NCBI RefSeq assembly: GCF_011745365.1
Contig: NW_024468917.1
Location: 620,001 to 684,000, forward strand
DNA from: Cryphonectria parasitica EP155
Lineage: Eukaryota > Ascomycota > Sordariomycetes > Diaporthales > Cryphonectriaceae
Direction of reading: 5' to 3'
DNA: 64,000 nucleotides
The notes beneath the pieces were generated by a model, which did not search any database, had not been told where the DNA came from, and worked only from the letters and a program-made list of their open reading frames with translations. The position numbers were made by a program, and so were the translations under genes. Shown piece by piece: positions 23,847 through 36,787 of the stretch; the first letter of the stretch is position 1, and every line of letters begins with the position of its first letter.

Positions 23847-24916
23847 TCAACCCGTACCAGCCGCCTTCTTCGTCTTCTTTCCCTTGCTACTCGAGTCCCA
23901 CCCCTTCATGGCCAAGTAGGGCAACCCAATCGCGGCCCCCAGCACCGCCAGGATGGCAAAGAAGCTCCCAAACTCGGTATAGTCCTGGTAACCTGTAAAC
24001 CGAAACTCCCTCGCCATCTTCTTGGCCCTGATTTCGTCCACCCGAGCCTGCGTGCGCGTGTGCGCCTCCTTGGCGGCCCTGTCGAAGTGCGGGATATCCC
24101 CATCGCCCGCAGCGCTCCCTCCTCTTCCAAACGGTTCCTGGCCGGGACCCATCCCACCGGTGCCATAGCTGCCTGTGTAGCCGCCCGGGTCGGCCTCCCT
24201 ATTGCTCTCGTTGGCCGTCCTCCCCGCACCGCTGGTAGACTCCTCATGCGCCTGGCCCCTCTTGGCGCCGTGTGCGCCCCAGCCGCCTGACCTGTAGAAG
24301 CTCGGCGGGGGCCCACGAAAGGTGCCACGGCGGCGGGAAAGGCCAGAGGCTGGACGAGAGCCGACGGGGCCTGTAGAGGCGTAGCTGGCGCCTCCTCGAG
24401 CGGGGCCTTTGTGGCCGTGGTGATGGTGGCCGTGGGAGTGCAGGCGAAGGACGTCGCGGTCGTAGTGGGCACGCTTGTCTGGGTGCGAGAGGACACTGTG
24501 GGCCTCGCTGATGCGCATGAAGCGACGGCTGGCGTGGGGATCGGAGCGGTTATGGTCTGGATGATGTTTCTTAGAGAGGGTGTAGAAGGATCTGGATGTG
24601 AAGACGAGATTCAAAGGTCAGTAAATGGTTCTATGGCTCCTGTTGGGCAAACAGATCGGAACGAAGAGAGGCGCGTGTGTGTTCAACTCAAAAGGGGGGG
24701 GGGGGGTTCATACTTTTTTATATCCTGCGGCGAGGCGTCTGTCTGTACCTGCAGGGTCTCATAATGATTCTTGTCATCAATATCATCGCGGCAACGGCGT
24801 GAGGAAGCGTGAAAGGGCCTCGTCCTCGTCCTCTGCTGCTCCCAGATAGAGACGTGGCGGCCGACTGGGAACTGGGCGTGCAGTGCTGCACGGATTGGGG
24901 CGATGCGGGCTGGCAT
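23847..24916 (-). CDS. Mitochondrial-type membrane J-domain protein
   Basis: This is a DnaJ-family co-chaperone that would stimulate an Hsp70 through its HPD loop. Exons 24714-24916 and 23847-24591 give 315 residues. The first 45 residues are Arg-rich and almost free of acids, as in a mitochondrial presequence. The J domain runs from NHYETLQVQTDASPQDIKK across the intron to SFYTLSKKHHPDHNRSDP, with an intact HPD. After the J domain comes a His/Gly/Ser-rich linker (HGHHHHGHKG). Near the C-terminus lies a single hydrophobic span (FFAILAVLGAAIGLPYLAM) followed by a basic tail. There are no G/F-rich or zinc-finger domains, so it is a type III J-protein. Location in the inner membrane is inferred. 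The intron has 13 consecutive C a few bases after its donor. Confidence 0.88.
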
Positions 24917-25737
24917 TCCTCATCCCGACCTCCCTGGGCTTTCTTCAGCCTGAAGATTGGGAGGTTGAAGAAAGGTTGGGAAATCAGACCAAAGGAAGTT
25001 CAAGGTTCATGCTCCTGCTAAGAGACAGAATGCGAAATTGTTATCTCAATGGACGAGGACGACATCGGACTTGCCCCGTGACATCATTGAGGAGGTACCA
25101 CATTTTACTTGAGTAAGGAGTTATGAGTTGGTGGCTGTGCTGTGCTATACTTACAGCGGGCTCACACTAGCCACAGTGGTACAGTGAGTGGTGCAGCCAA
25201 AGAGCCTCACAGCAGCAGCGCAGTCGCACCCCCCAAGGCTGTGTGAAGTGGGTTCGGAATGTTGAATAAGTGAATTTAAGAATGATTACTACATTGCATG
25301 TGCAGGGTCTACATAAGGACATGAACTTGCATGTATAAATAGATACATACACATATACAAATACATATACATATAAATATACAATGTTCCGAGTTATCTG
25401 CGCAGTCACACAACAAAAGTATATGCACATGCATATAGCACAATCTCACCCAGTGAAAAACATATTATCGTCAAAAGAATGAGATTCTCCTCGAGTAGTA
25501 TTCAGAGTAGGGGCTTCAGCGACATCAAGAACAATATTCCAGTCTAGGCAGCAAGACCAATGGAAGGCCCTGAAGCCAGTGACACAATAAAATGCGGGGG
25601 CGGGTCCAATCACAGCCCCGTCTGCAAAATAACGTCTTTTCACGTACCCGCGCAGGATAAACGTTAGCATACGCCCCTCCCAAATCTTTTTTTTTTTTTG
25701 AACTAGGCTTCCGTTCCCACCAAGAGTCAACGTCAAG
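24917..25737. other. Divergent promoter region J-protein / MAP2
   Basis: The region includes an AT-rich, TATA/CATA-repeating stretch at about 25320-25390 and a T-run at about 25687-25699 shortly before the MAP2 start. No further gene is apparent. Confidence 0.5.
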
Positions 25738-27282
<1,545 letters not shown>

Positions 27283-28625
27283 GTGCATACGCTGGACTGC
27301 TGGATTTCAAGAGCTTTGTACCATGCCCAATTCTTTCTTTGAGTAAATGATGGTAACAGTCTCAACTCATACGAATCGGTTGTGTGCCTCGAAATCAGGA
27401 ATGGGTCTGCCTAGTGCTGCCTGCGGTCTCTGCTACATACGTCGGTGATGATGCTCGTTCATCCGATTCCATATTACGCTGTGACTTCCAAACTGCTATT
27501 AATTCTTGTCTGTCAGAAATGTCGGTACATCCATGCACGGTCCAAGAGATAGCTAGCAGCTCATGCATCAAGTAGCAAATCAAATGAAAAGAAGCAATCA
27601 TGGCAACTCCGTAAAACGAGACCAATCCTGACACATTTGATAATCGTGACACTTTAAGAGACGTCAATCTGACGCGCAAGTGGTCGCCACTCCGACAGGT
27701 ATGACAGGTATGACAGCATCGATGACAGGCGGGGAATGAGAAGCGGGATCGGCAGTGACCGGGTGCCAATGGCCCTTATTGTCTTTGCGCGCTCCGCATC
27801 CTAACCGAGCACAAGAGCATCTCGGCCGGCCGATCGCGCTGCTCATCTGTGGGGCCCCCGTGTCGGATGTGGGGAGGGGTAAAGGAGGAGACAAAAGAGG
27901 GAGGGAGAGGCGAGAAAAGAAAATTCTCGTAGTATCTCTTGCCCTTTTCCGTTTCTCCATATGCATGTGCATTAACAAATTTACACGTCATCAAGGTGAG
28001 TATCTGATAGAGAGTGGACACTGGAGGTTTGCCTTCTGTCCGGCTTTGCCGTGGTTCTCGACCCTGAATCTTCCCCGTTTTTTCGCGAGCCAAAGCCCTT
28101 CTGATTGGCTGGGTTAATAGCCACTAGATCTTTTGCCAGGTTCGCGTTTCCGATAAGATTTCGTGCCCTGCGGAGGCACTGGAAGGGAAAAAAAAAACTG
28201 GAAACGCTTATCAAAGCGCGCATCGACTTGTTTTTCTTGTAGTCTTTTTTTGGTCTTCGTTACACAACGTTTTTTCTCTCTCCTATCCATCAAAACCAAC
28301 CAAAGAAGAGATACAGAAGGGCTCATATTGGCCCGACGACTTTCTTTAATTCTCATCATCATAAGCGGGGTTCATTCTTTGAATAGATCTGTCCCCTTGA
28401 TTCAACCTTTTGTTTGACTTCCAAAGAAAGACACACAGAAATAGACGGGAGCGACTTGCCGGCGATAAAAAAAACCCGACGCCATCCCTATCGAGGGCGA
28501 AAAGCTCATCCATCAACTCCGAACAGCTCTGCCACCGCGCGGAGCGATCGCTTTTCCCCCCATCTTCTCACAAGCAACATACATCTCACCTCCTGTTGTT
28601 TTTCTTCCCCCAACAAGCCACCAAT
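27283..28625. other. Intergenic between MAP2 and UPS2-like gene
   Basis: This 1.34 kb gap holds the MAP2 3' flank and a long leader for the UPS2-like gene. A short direct repeat of GACAGGTAT lies at about 27693-27712. No coding region is supported. Confidence 0.5.
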
Positions 28626-29210
28626 ATGAAGGTCTTCAGCAGCTCCCACACCTTCAACTACTCCTGGGAGGAGGTGTCCACCGCCAACTGGCGCAAGTAC
28701 TGCCCCTGGAACCACAAGTCTACCCACGTCACCTCGGTCGACACCCTCGCGCGACACGTTGACCCGGTCACGGGCATCCTGCGCACCGAGCGGCTCATCA
28801 CCTGCAAGCAGTCCGCCCCGGAGTGGATCAAGGCTCTCATCGGCGCCGGCGACGAGTCCCACGTCTTCGAGACCTCCTACGTCGACCCGACCGGTCGCAC
28901 TGTCACCATGGTCTCGTGGAACCTGACCTGGAGCAACGTCCTCAACTGCCAGGAGACCGTCGTCTACAGGCCGGTCAACGGCGGCACCCAGACCGCCTTT
29001 GAGCAGGAGGCCAGGATCACCGCCGTGTGCGGCGGCTGGCAGCGCATCAAGAACAAGATCGAGGACTTTTCTGTCTGCCGGTTCCGCGACAACGCCATCA
29101 AGGGCAAGGAGGGTTTCGAGGCCGTGTTAGCCATGAGCAGGAGGGTCTTTGCCGAGGAGAGGGAGCGCGAGCGTGAGGGTGCCACCGGCGCCCTGGCTCT
29201 CGCTGCATAG
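28626..29210 (+). CDS. PRELI/MSF1-domain lipid transfer protein, UPS2/UPS3-like
   Basis: Ups proteins pair with Mdm35 in the mitochondrial intermembrane space and shuttle phospholipids; Ups2 moves phosphatidylserine and so supports phosphatidylethanolamine synthesis. This is a single 194-residue exon. The N-terminus MKVFSSSHTFNYSWEEVSTA and then NWRKYCPWNHKSTHVTSVD match the MSF1 domain of the Ups2/Ups3 (SLMO) branch better than Ups1. TERLITCKQ-type and EDFSVCRFRDNAIKGKEGF blocks follow. The C-terminus is a short charged helix ending in Ala/Leu. The longer in-frame start at 28410 is rejected because its translation is leader-like and lacks family similarity. Confidence 0.93.
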   Translation: MKVFSSSHTFNYSWEEVSTANWRKYCPWNHKSTHVTSVDTLARHVDPVTGILRTERLITCKQSAPEWIKALIGAGDESHVFETSYVDPTGRTVTMVSWNLTWSNVLNCQETVVYRPVNGGTQTAFEQEARITAVCGGWQRIKNKIEDFSVCRFRDNAIKGKEGFEAVLAMSRRVFAEEREREREGATGALALAA

Positions 29211-29801
29211 TCGGCAGTTGTTGGGGATAGGAGGGGTCCTCTTCTGACCTCTTCACACACCTGCTGTCGTGTACATCACGTATACCCCTCCTGTCCTCGA
29301 CAGCCGACCACCAGCAGCATAAACAGTGGCAGCAGCAGCAACGTCTATTTTCGAGATGATGCTACGACACGCACACGACTCCTTCTTAAGATACACCAAA
29401 CACAGCATAGCGTTGACTTTCCGACGATCCGAACGAACACAAAACTTGGGGCGGGGTTCTAGAGCGATTCTTTTGGGGCAGGCAAATAAAACAAGGGTAG
29501 GGTGGCCCACGGGCTGTATTAGATACACGGCGTTCTCGGAACTTCTCAAATGGTAGAAGAGAGGTCTGGCTGATTTACACTACTACTACTACTACTACTA
29601 CTCATAATCCCCCCCCTTCATGGGCCTGATCGGCTCTGGGATTTGTATAGAGGATAGAACGTTCACATCCGATAAGGATAATGGCACATATCTTGCTCGG
29701 GTTCACCGAACATGACCTTCTTCCTTCTTCATCTATACATATACATATGCATCGTGAACTTGTCAACCCAGCTGCTTCAAACCTCCCGATATCACAAAAC
29801 T
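29211..29801. other. Convergent 3' flank with a trinucleotide microsatellite
   Basis: The region lies between the stops of the UPS2-like gene and the small TPR-like gene. It contains about eight ACT/CTA units at 29578-29602. Nothing else was recognised. Confidence 0.55.
29578..29602. repeat. (ACT)n microsatellite, about 8 units
   Basis: A pure trinucleotide tract in the 3' intergenic region. It is likely length-polymorphic. Confidence 0.85.
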
Positions 29802-30365
29802 TCATGTCGCGCCCCAACTTACCAACCTTACCCTACACCTCGTCTCATACGTCCTGAGCAGCGCCCTCAGATCCCCATCCAACCCATCTCCTGCTCCCTC
29901 CTCTTCTCCCTCCGCACCCTGCATCACCCGTCCAATAAACGTGACGGCCTCCTCATACCGCCTGTAGAAATACAGCTCCTCCACAGCGTGCAGAATCTCC
30001 TGGCCCTCGTGTTTAGGGACCCTGCCCTGGCCTGAGGGCATCTTGACGTTTTTCCATATCTAGTCAACGTGTGTACATGTCAGTAGGAAACAGGAGAAGG
30101 AAGTTTGAGTGGGTCTGCTGGCCGTGGGAGGTTGCAGAGGACACAAACACACCTCGCCGTCCTCAACCTTGGCTCGGTACGAAGCCTTCATGGCCTGAAA
30201 CTCCTCCTCCGTCTGGCCTGTGCGGTCCCTCGGAGCTGCTGCGCCGCCGCCCTCTTTTGCCCCCGATCCAGCTTGACACCCGTTGGCGGCAGTGGTGTCG
30301 TCCTCTGAGTCGGAGAGCGCGATGGCGAAAAGGCCAGAGTCAATGTTGTTGCCGTCGTCGGCCAT
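29802..30365 (-). CDS. Small uncharacterised protein with TPR-like helices
   Basis: I do not recognise a named family. Exons 30153-30365 and 29802-30059 join in phase (DGE then IWKNVKMP) for 156 residues. The N-terminus is acidic and Gly/Ala-rich (MADDGNNIDSGLFAIALSDS), followed by EEFQAMKASYRAKVED. Exon 2 contains ILHAVEELYFYRRYEEAVTF, which resembles a TPR helix pair. The 3' end is uncertain: GTAAG-type donors lie just before the stop (around 29810-29825), so one more small exon is possible. Codon use in exon 2 supports real coding. A protein-protein adaptor role is only a guess. Confidence 0.7.
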
Positions 30366-30922
30366 TTCCCTCTTCTGCGTTGTTCTAGTCTGGCGCCTGA
30401 CTGCCTCTCCGTCTGTTCGGTGCGTTTCGCTTCAAAGCCGAGTTTTAATAGTAATGTATTTCTTTCGCGCTTTTCTTCTCTTCTCGCCTCGTAGCAGCGG
30501 GACACTGGGCCGACAAAAGTCCCTCGAGTAAGCACTCAATGCAAACAATTCAACATAGTTGTCAAGGATCTTCTGTATCTTTCCCAACGGACAATGTAGC
30601 AGGGTTCAGGCAGGCGAGCTCCTCAAGATGAGAGTCTGGTGCTTCATACGCTGCGGTGGTTTCCTGAATCGGGACGAGGCAGGGGGGTTTGAATTTTGGT
30701 GGAGGCGTGGAGTTGCCGTGGGGCCTTGTTGACGTCTTTCAGCCTCGTGCCCCGCCTTACTTACTGGGTCGCCCAACAGCATAGCTCGTTACAACACACC
30801 CGACGTTTTTCTTCCCCCTAACACACTTCTCTCACATTGAATATAATCCATATATGTGTTTGTTTTGCATGTAACTTCTCATTCATATTTATTTGTTTGC
30901 CGTTGAGAAACTTCAGAACACC
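30366..30922. other. Divergent promoter region, small TPR-like gene / YFH7-like gene
   Basis: A 557-base gap between divergently transcribed genes. No specific signal was recognised. Confidence 0.5.
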
Positions 30923-32082
30923 ATGGATGACCAGGTTGAGAGGCTCGTGGACAAGGCCTGGGGCAAGTTCCTGCAGACGCCACCGGAACATCGTCTGAGT
31001 GAGTCTACCCATTCTATACGACAAATAAAGACATTCCCTTGTTGTTGAGTGGAATTGCCTTGGGATTTCAGGTGTGAGAGGGGCATGACGGGCATCAATG
31101 AAGATGACTCGGTTCAGGAACGCCGCATTCTGAGCTCAAGTGAGCCAGCCTCTCATTGGCAGCTGTCCGCTCAGCAAAGTCACAATGACTCTGGGAGTTC
31201 ATAAAAATCACACATGGAATCAATAAACTCTAACATACGTCCACAGTGATCGGCATTGGAGGCATACCAGGCTCAGGTTCGTGACGCAGATCTCTCTCCT
31301 CTTTCATCATCACCAGAGGCTTGAGGACTAACACCATCTCTCCAGGCAAGACAACCCTCTCCCAAATCGTCACCGAGAGAATCAACGCCCGCCATCAAAC
31401 CCACGCAGCAGCACAAGGACAGTCCCACTCGTCCCCGATAGCCGCCTTCGTGCCCATGGACGGCTACCACCTCACCCTCGCCCAACTCTCCGCCATGCCC
31501 GACCCAGTAACCGCCCATGCCCGACGCGGCGCAGAGTTCACCTTTGACGGCGCCTCTTTCCTCAAGCTCGTGCAGTCTCTCCGCGAGCCCCTTCCTTCCA
31601 CCACCACCACCAACACCACGACGCAAGTGGTAGGAGAAGCAGGTCCAGCAACGACCACAACAACAACAGGGGACAAGAACGGCACAGAACCATCTTCCAC
31701 CACTGTCTCCTACCCACCCGGCACAATCCTAGCCCCGTCCTTCGACCACGCCATCAAGGACCCCAAACCAGATGACATCCCCATCCTCCCAACCCACCGG
31801 GTCCTCGTCTTCGAGGGTAACTACATAGCCCTGGACCGAGACCCCTGGCGCACCGCCGCCCAGCTCATGGACGAGGTCTGGTTCGTCGAGGTCGACCCCG
31901 CCGTCGCTCGGAAGCGGCTCGCGGCGCGGCATGTGCGGGCTGGCATCGTGGCGACGGAGGAGGAAGGGGATAGGCGAGCGGTGGAGAATGACCTGCCGAA
32001 TGGGGAGGAGATTATGGGGGCGCGGGTTGCTGTGGATGAAGTAGTGATGTCTAGGGAGGACGGGAGTTGGGTGCATGGGTGA
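30923..32082 (+). CDS. P-loop kinase of the uridine kinase/phosphoribulokinase group, YFH7-like
   Basis: Yeast Yfh7 is a putative kinase of the phosphoribulokinase/uridine kinase/pantothenate kinase class; its substrate is unknown. Exons 30923-30998, 31247-31276 and 31346-32082 give 280 residues. The P-loop GIPGSGKTT is rebuilt across the second junction, with the middle exon only 30 nt. FVPMDGYHLT is the conserved substrate-site motif, and GAEFTFDGASF follows. A Thr-rich low-complexity insertion (about 125-155) interrupts the domain. FEGNYIALDRDPW and a LAARHVRAGI segment are typical of the family lid region. The C-terminal boundary is natural. Intron 2 has a good GGACTAAC branch site. Confidence 0.88.
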
Positions 32083-32468
32083 TTTTGTGATTCATAATAC
32101 CCCAGGAGGTGGGAGAGCGGCAACTAGCCCCGAGAGCAGGATGGGTAGGCCAAGTCGAAAGAGAGGCGAATGAGTGAGTGGTGGAACATCATGGTGAACG
32201 TGAGGTCCACGAGTAAATGCCTTGGGCCTCTCAAAAGAAGCACCCTACAGCTTTGGTCAGACATTATATCCATGGGAACACCAACGCATGAAGATCGTTC
32301 CGAATTTCTTGAGTCTCTCGACTGATGCACAGGTCCAGGCGGTCAGTACTAACAAGACCCAAGCCCCGCAAGCATTTTCTCAATTTCCTTCGTTCTGCAC
32401 ATAATACCAGATCCATCAACCGCACACAAGTACCAGATCTCGGCCATGAGCAACAACCGTCTTTACCT
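32083..32468. other. Convergent 3' flank
   Basis: A 386-base region between the stops of the YFH7-like gene and the 807-residue gene. The latter might have one further 3' exon here, but no candidate keeps a convincing frame. Confidence 0.4.
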
Positions 32469-34952
32469 TCAACACAGTCCCAAGCGTTCAAAGGCCTCGC
32501 TTACCTTGGCCACCTCACTCGCCATGTCATTTCCGAAATGAGCGTCGAGTTCCTGCAGGTCCTGCAAGTATGGCGACTTCAATGCAGGCTCCATAGTGCC
32601 CGCATTGTACCGAGAATTGGCGAGAGCGAGGCCCTTGGTATGAGAAGAGGGTGCATAGCGAGTGCCTCCACCGGGATGAGAGCCAGCATGATTGCTGTTT
32701 CCGTGGCTGATAGTGGATTGGCCGATGAGGGTACCTGGTGCTGGGAAGGTCTCACCGTCGATGTCGGTGTTGCCGTCCAACGACATGCCACCACCAGTCG
32801 ACATGCTCAATTCGTTAACCTCAGGGTTTGTCTGGGATTCTGTTTTGACACTCGTGCCCTTCGTGTCCTCCTGACGCGCAGATTCGGATACCACACTGGC
32901 AGACTGCACGGCACGCGCCGCTACACCACGGGATTTATTAGCGACCGGTCGAGCTGTCGAGACGTCTTATGTGCTCTTACCTTGTGCGACGGACACAGGT
33001 CGCACATTCTCATGGCACTCGTCCCATTGAATGATACGATTCCGCTTCTGGTGGCGTTGATTAAGACGGTCGGCCTTCGGAAGGTAGCCGAGGTCTACCA
33101 ACCAGTGGGGAGGTTCAACTGCTGAATCACGCATGCGTATCAGCTCATCGATATTGTAACTATGTTTTATGGAGCGTGTGCGCTGCGAAAGGTCCTGTGC
33201 CGCGGCGGCCGTGCGCTCTTGACCGCGAGGAGGCTGCAAATCCTCGGGCAAAGGAGTTGGCGTCGCGCGCTCCTCGTCAGCCCTCAGCTGGTCCAAGAAC
33301 ATGGCATCCTGGGCAAGCTTGGCAAGGAAAGCCTGCTCCACGCTCTGTGAACAGTACTCCTCGACGATAGTGGCCCGCTGGTCTGCACTCAGCTGGGAAA
33401 AGCCCTGGTTGTGGTGCGCCAGAACTGCTGCCGAGGTGCCTCGGATCACAGAACGGATCGAATCAAAAGTGACACTCCCAGGGCTGTTCTTGAACATGTG
33501 TTTGGCGTTCTCCATCACCAATTCCACAATTTCCTCAATGATATCAGCTGGGAGGCGTAGGCGAGTGCCGAGTTGCTCAGTCGACGAGGCGGACGGTGCA
33601 GAGACGGGCTGCGCCAGACTCGCTACTTTAGCCTCTGAAGAAGAAGGAGTGATCTCGATCAGAAGATCAGCAGGATCCTCGGAAGACATCTTTGTAGACA
33701 AGGGCGACTTTGAAGGTTCAACCTGATGGCCAGAAGACTTGGGCTCGGGAGGCGTCGTCTTGGCTTTGATCTGCGAGGTTTCGATCGTACCTTGGTCCGT
33801 CGTAATAGTCTTGACCGTAGCCTCTTGGGGCGTCTTCTGCCGCTCCTGAAGCTTGCCAATGGCCTCAAGGAAAGATGACATGCACGCAGAGCTGCCAAAT
33901 GAGACTGTGTAGTACAGACTGGTATTTTTGGCGACCTGGAACATCAACATCACTTCTCCGGTCTGGGAGTTGGCCGTCATCCAGTATTTAAATGCCGAAA
34001 TAGGATGCTTAAACTCGGATATCTCTTGCTCCTTGATGGACAATATGAACATGTCGTCCAATGCCAGGCGCGCCTCGACCAGGAGAATAGTTCCTGCATG
34101 TCTGCCTTTCCTCGTAAAGGCAGACGACTGAGCCGCGACCGGCAGCTGCAAGATCATTGTAGCTCCCTCCGACAGGACCAGAGGAACGTGGGATGGAGTC
34201 TCTGGTTGACTGTCTCGGCATTCAGACTCGTGAGACTGTCCAAGAGAAGCTTGAGTCGGAGCTGATTTGGCCGGGGTTTGTTGAACTTGGGCAGGTGGAA
34301 CTGTGCCTTGAGACGGAGCGACGGCTGGCTGACGCTGAACAGCTTGAGGAGGCTTCCGAGCCGGCGGCCTGGCGGGCTGGACCTTGGTCTTCGCCTTGGT
34401 CTTCGAATTCGACCTAGGTTGCGGGATGTACGCGGCTGGTTTGTTAGAGCGTGCATCGTTGGACAGCGGCGCACCGGGTTTGACCGATATGTTGGCGCCA
34501 CCCTGACCTGGAGAGTGGCCAGGACGACCACTACGGCCTTCATTTCGGCAGGCAGCCTGAGGATTGCCAGTACCATTGTGATTAACAGGCGAGAATGACT
34601 TGGGACCTTTTCCGCCGATATTCTTGTGTCTCGGCTCCACCGTGGTAGCGGCGGTGGCGGCAGCACGACGAACGCGTGCCAACTGTCCATCGAATATTGA
34701 GTCCACGCCGGCGACCATGGCGGCATCATCATCATTGAAATCACCGCGGTCGATGGCTTGCTGCCAGCGAGAATTGACGGATCCAGACAAGCGTGCGGGG
34801 ACCACGGCGGTAGTCAAGAGAGGAGGGTGTTGGTAAGTACGTTTGCCTCGATGCTCGCCGTCATCCATACCCAGCTCGTCCAATCGACCTGCGCCGAGCT
34901 CCATCCTCATGGCGGCCTTGGCGGCGGCCTCTTCCTCGGCAGTTCTTGCCAT
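32469..34952 (-). CDS. Large uncharacterised protein with an eIF4E-binding-type motif
   Basis: I do not recognise the family. Exons 32981-34952 and 32469-32920 join in phase (SVAQ to AARAVQ) for 807 residues. The N-terminal 250 residues are basic, Pro/Gln/Ala-rich and look disordered. A globular region at about 255-370 contains ATMILQLPVAAQSS and LDDMFILSIKEQEISEFKHP, perhaps a beta-rich PH-like fold. A helical region spans about 465-565. At residue 599 comes YNIDELIRMRDSA, which fits the eIF4E-binding consensus YX4L-Phi. The segment PPHWLVDLGYLPK follows, and a Ser/Gly-rich tail ends the protein. The ATG at 34952 is preferred over 35030, as a probable 5' UTR intron acceptor lies between. A role in translation control is inferred from the one motif. 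Confidence 0.8.
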
Positions 34953-36787
34953 CGTGATGGACGGGACGAGATGATTGATTTGTGGCAAACCCTGGAGACT
35001 GCGAGGGAGGTCAGCATAACCAACACTCAAGTCTTCCCGTCAAACAAGTCGAGGACTGCGTGCTGGCATCGAAACCCAGATCCACAAGATGACGTGGGGA
35101 TCGCGTCGCGAAGCTAGGAAGCTCTGCTAGAGAGGGAACGACCAGAGGGCAAAATAAATGCTCTGCAGAAGAGAAACTCTTTTCGAGAGTTGGCTGGAGA
35201 ATAGGAGTCTGGAACGACTGACCGTGTCTGGAGGAGGTAATCAGGTAGGAGCCTTCGGTGTTGACACAGCTTACACACTGCAAAGACGAATCGAATCACG
35301 AACGCTTTGATCGTTCACTTGGGGCAGGAGCTGTTGAGAAGAATATTTGGAGAGGAGTCGAGACTGAGACGGCCAGGCTGAGAGGAAAGCCAAAATCAAT
35401 TTTGATCCAGGCGGGAAGGGGAAGTAGGGGCAAGAGGAGATGGAGGAAAGGAGAAGGCGCGGTGGGAGGGCTTGCTTACACTCGATGTGGTCGCCAAGTC
35501 GTCCTGCAAACAAGAAACACGTCAGGCTTGCCTTTCCAGAGGAGGACTCGCGAGAAAACTGAGCGCCAATATTGTTGGACCCGTTGGCGCTATTGACAAC
35601 CGACTGATCAAGACAGCGCAGCGCTGAGGCAATGATACCCGAATGAAGTGTTCTTGGTGGATAAAAGCAGTTCCTTCTACCATGGAGACAGACGGAGGAA
35701 GCCTTGAAGTGGATAGTTTACTACCATACAAAGAGGCTGAATAGGTGCCGTTCCAAGTGCCAATAAGAGTACAAGAGGATGCATGAAAAGGAATGGAGAC
35801 AGTTTGTGTTGATGGAGAAGTGTGGAAGAGAAGAGGTGTGAATTAATAATTACCTCGAGTCTGGGAAAAACTAGCTTATGGGTGTGGACGACGGAGCGTG
35901 GACGACGGAGCGTGGACGACGATACAGGAAAGTGAGGTTGCTCAGGTAAGTACCGTGAACTACATCATCTATTCCACATGGGAGGGGGTTAAGGACCCCC
36001 AAGAAAACCCTAGTCCACAGTACCTAACATTGAAACTGTCAGCACAGTCTTCTAAGAGGGAGTCTTTGACCTGCTGTAGCGATATTGGGTTTTGTGCAGA
36101 GCAACACAGAGTTCTTGAGATCATTGAGTTTAGGTCTTCCTCAGCTTTGACGGATGCACAAGGGCGAGCATATTGTGACGGAGCTGGAAGTGGACAACGT
36201 TCTGTTCCATGAACAAAGACACCATTTTCTTGTGTCTGCATGAGTTGGAGCAGTAAGACAAAGGCCAATGGCCACATTGGCCTCCATCCCAGGTACTGCC
36301 AACCCCAAACCAAGGTTCATGAAGATTACCCTCACGAACACCATACAACACGGAAATTGATAGGAATATTCGTAAAAGATTATAGATTCCAAGGCGTACA
36401 TCCCTGCGGTCCAATCTGCATGGGAATGGATCGTACAATATGTCATAACACTGAGCAGTTACTTCTCTACTCTACTTGACGCAGGTAGGCCACATCCATA
36501 CCGCACTACTGTAATGGAACTGAGTCGATATTTATACTCCTTCGACAGAATCGACACAGAAAAGCCTTTTGTTGCAAACGGAAAGAAAGTTGGCAAGCAC
36601 AAAACACGCATCTAAGACATGGCACGAGGATGTGTACGGTCATTAAATCCATTGTTGATCAACGACGTCGGCATCAACCGTCAGCTGTCAGCTGTTAAAG
36701 TCCACAGAGCATCCTATCCCATAAAACGCCAGACCATGCTTGCTCCCAACCATCGTTGGTGTAACCCTTGTCCTTGGTTCAGGAAAT
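34953..36787. other. Intergenic region upstream of the 807-residue gene
   Basis: A 1.8 kb region, with the 88-residue gene's 3' flank at its far end. It contains a 14-bp tandem repeat (35884-35925), listed separately. Open frames here are short and non-coding in character. Confidence 0.5.
35884..35925. repeat. 14-bp tandem repeat, about 3 copies
   Basis: The unit GTGGACGACGGAGC is repeated twice exactly and then a third time with divergence at its end. It lies in non-coding DNA. Confidence 0.8.
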
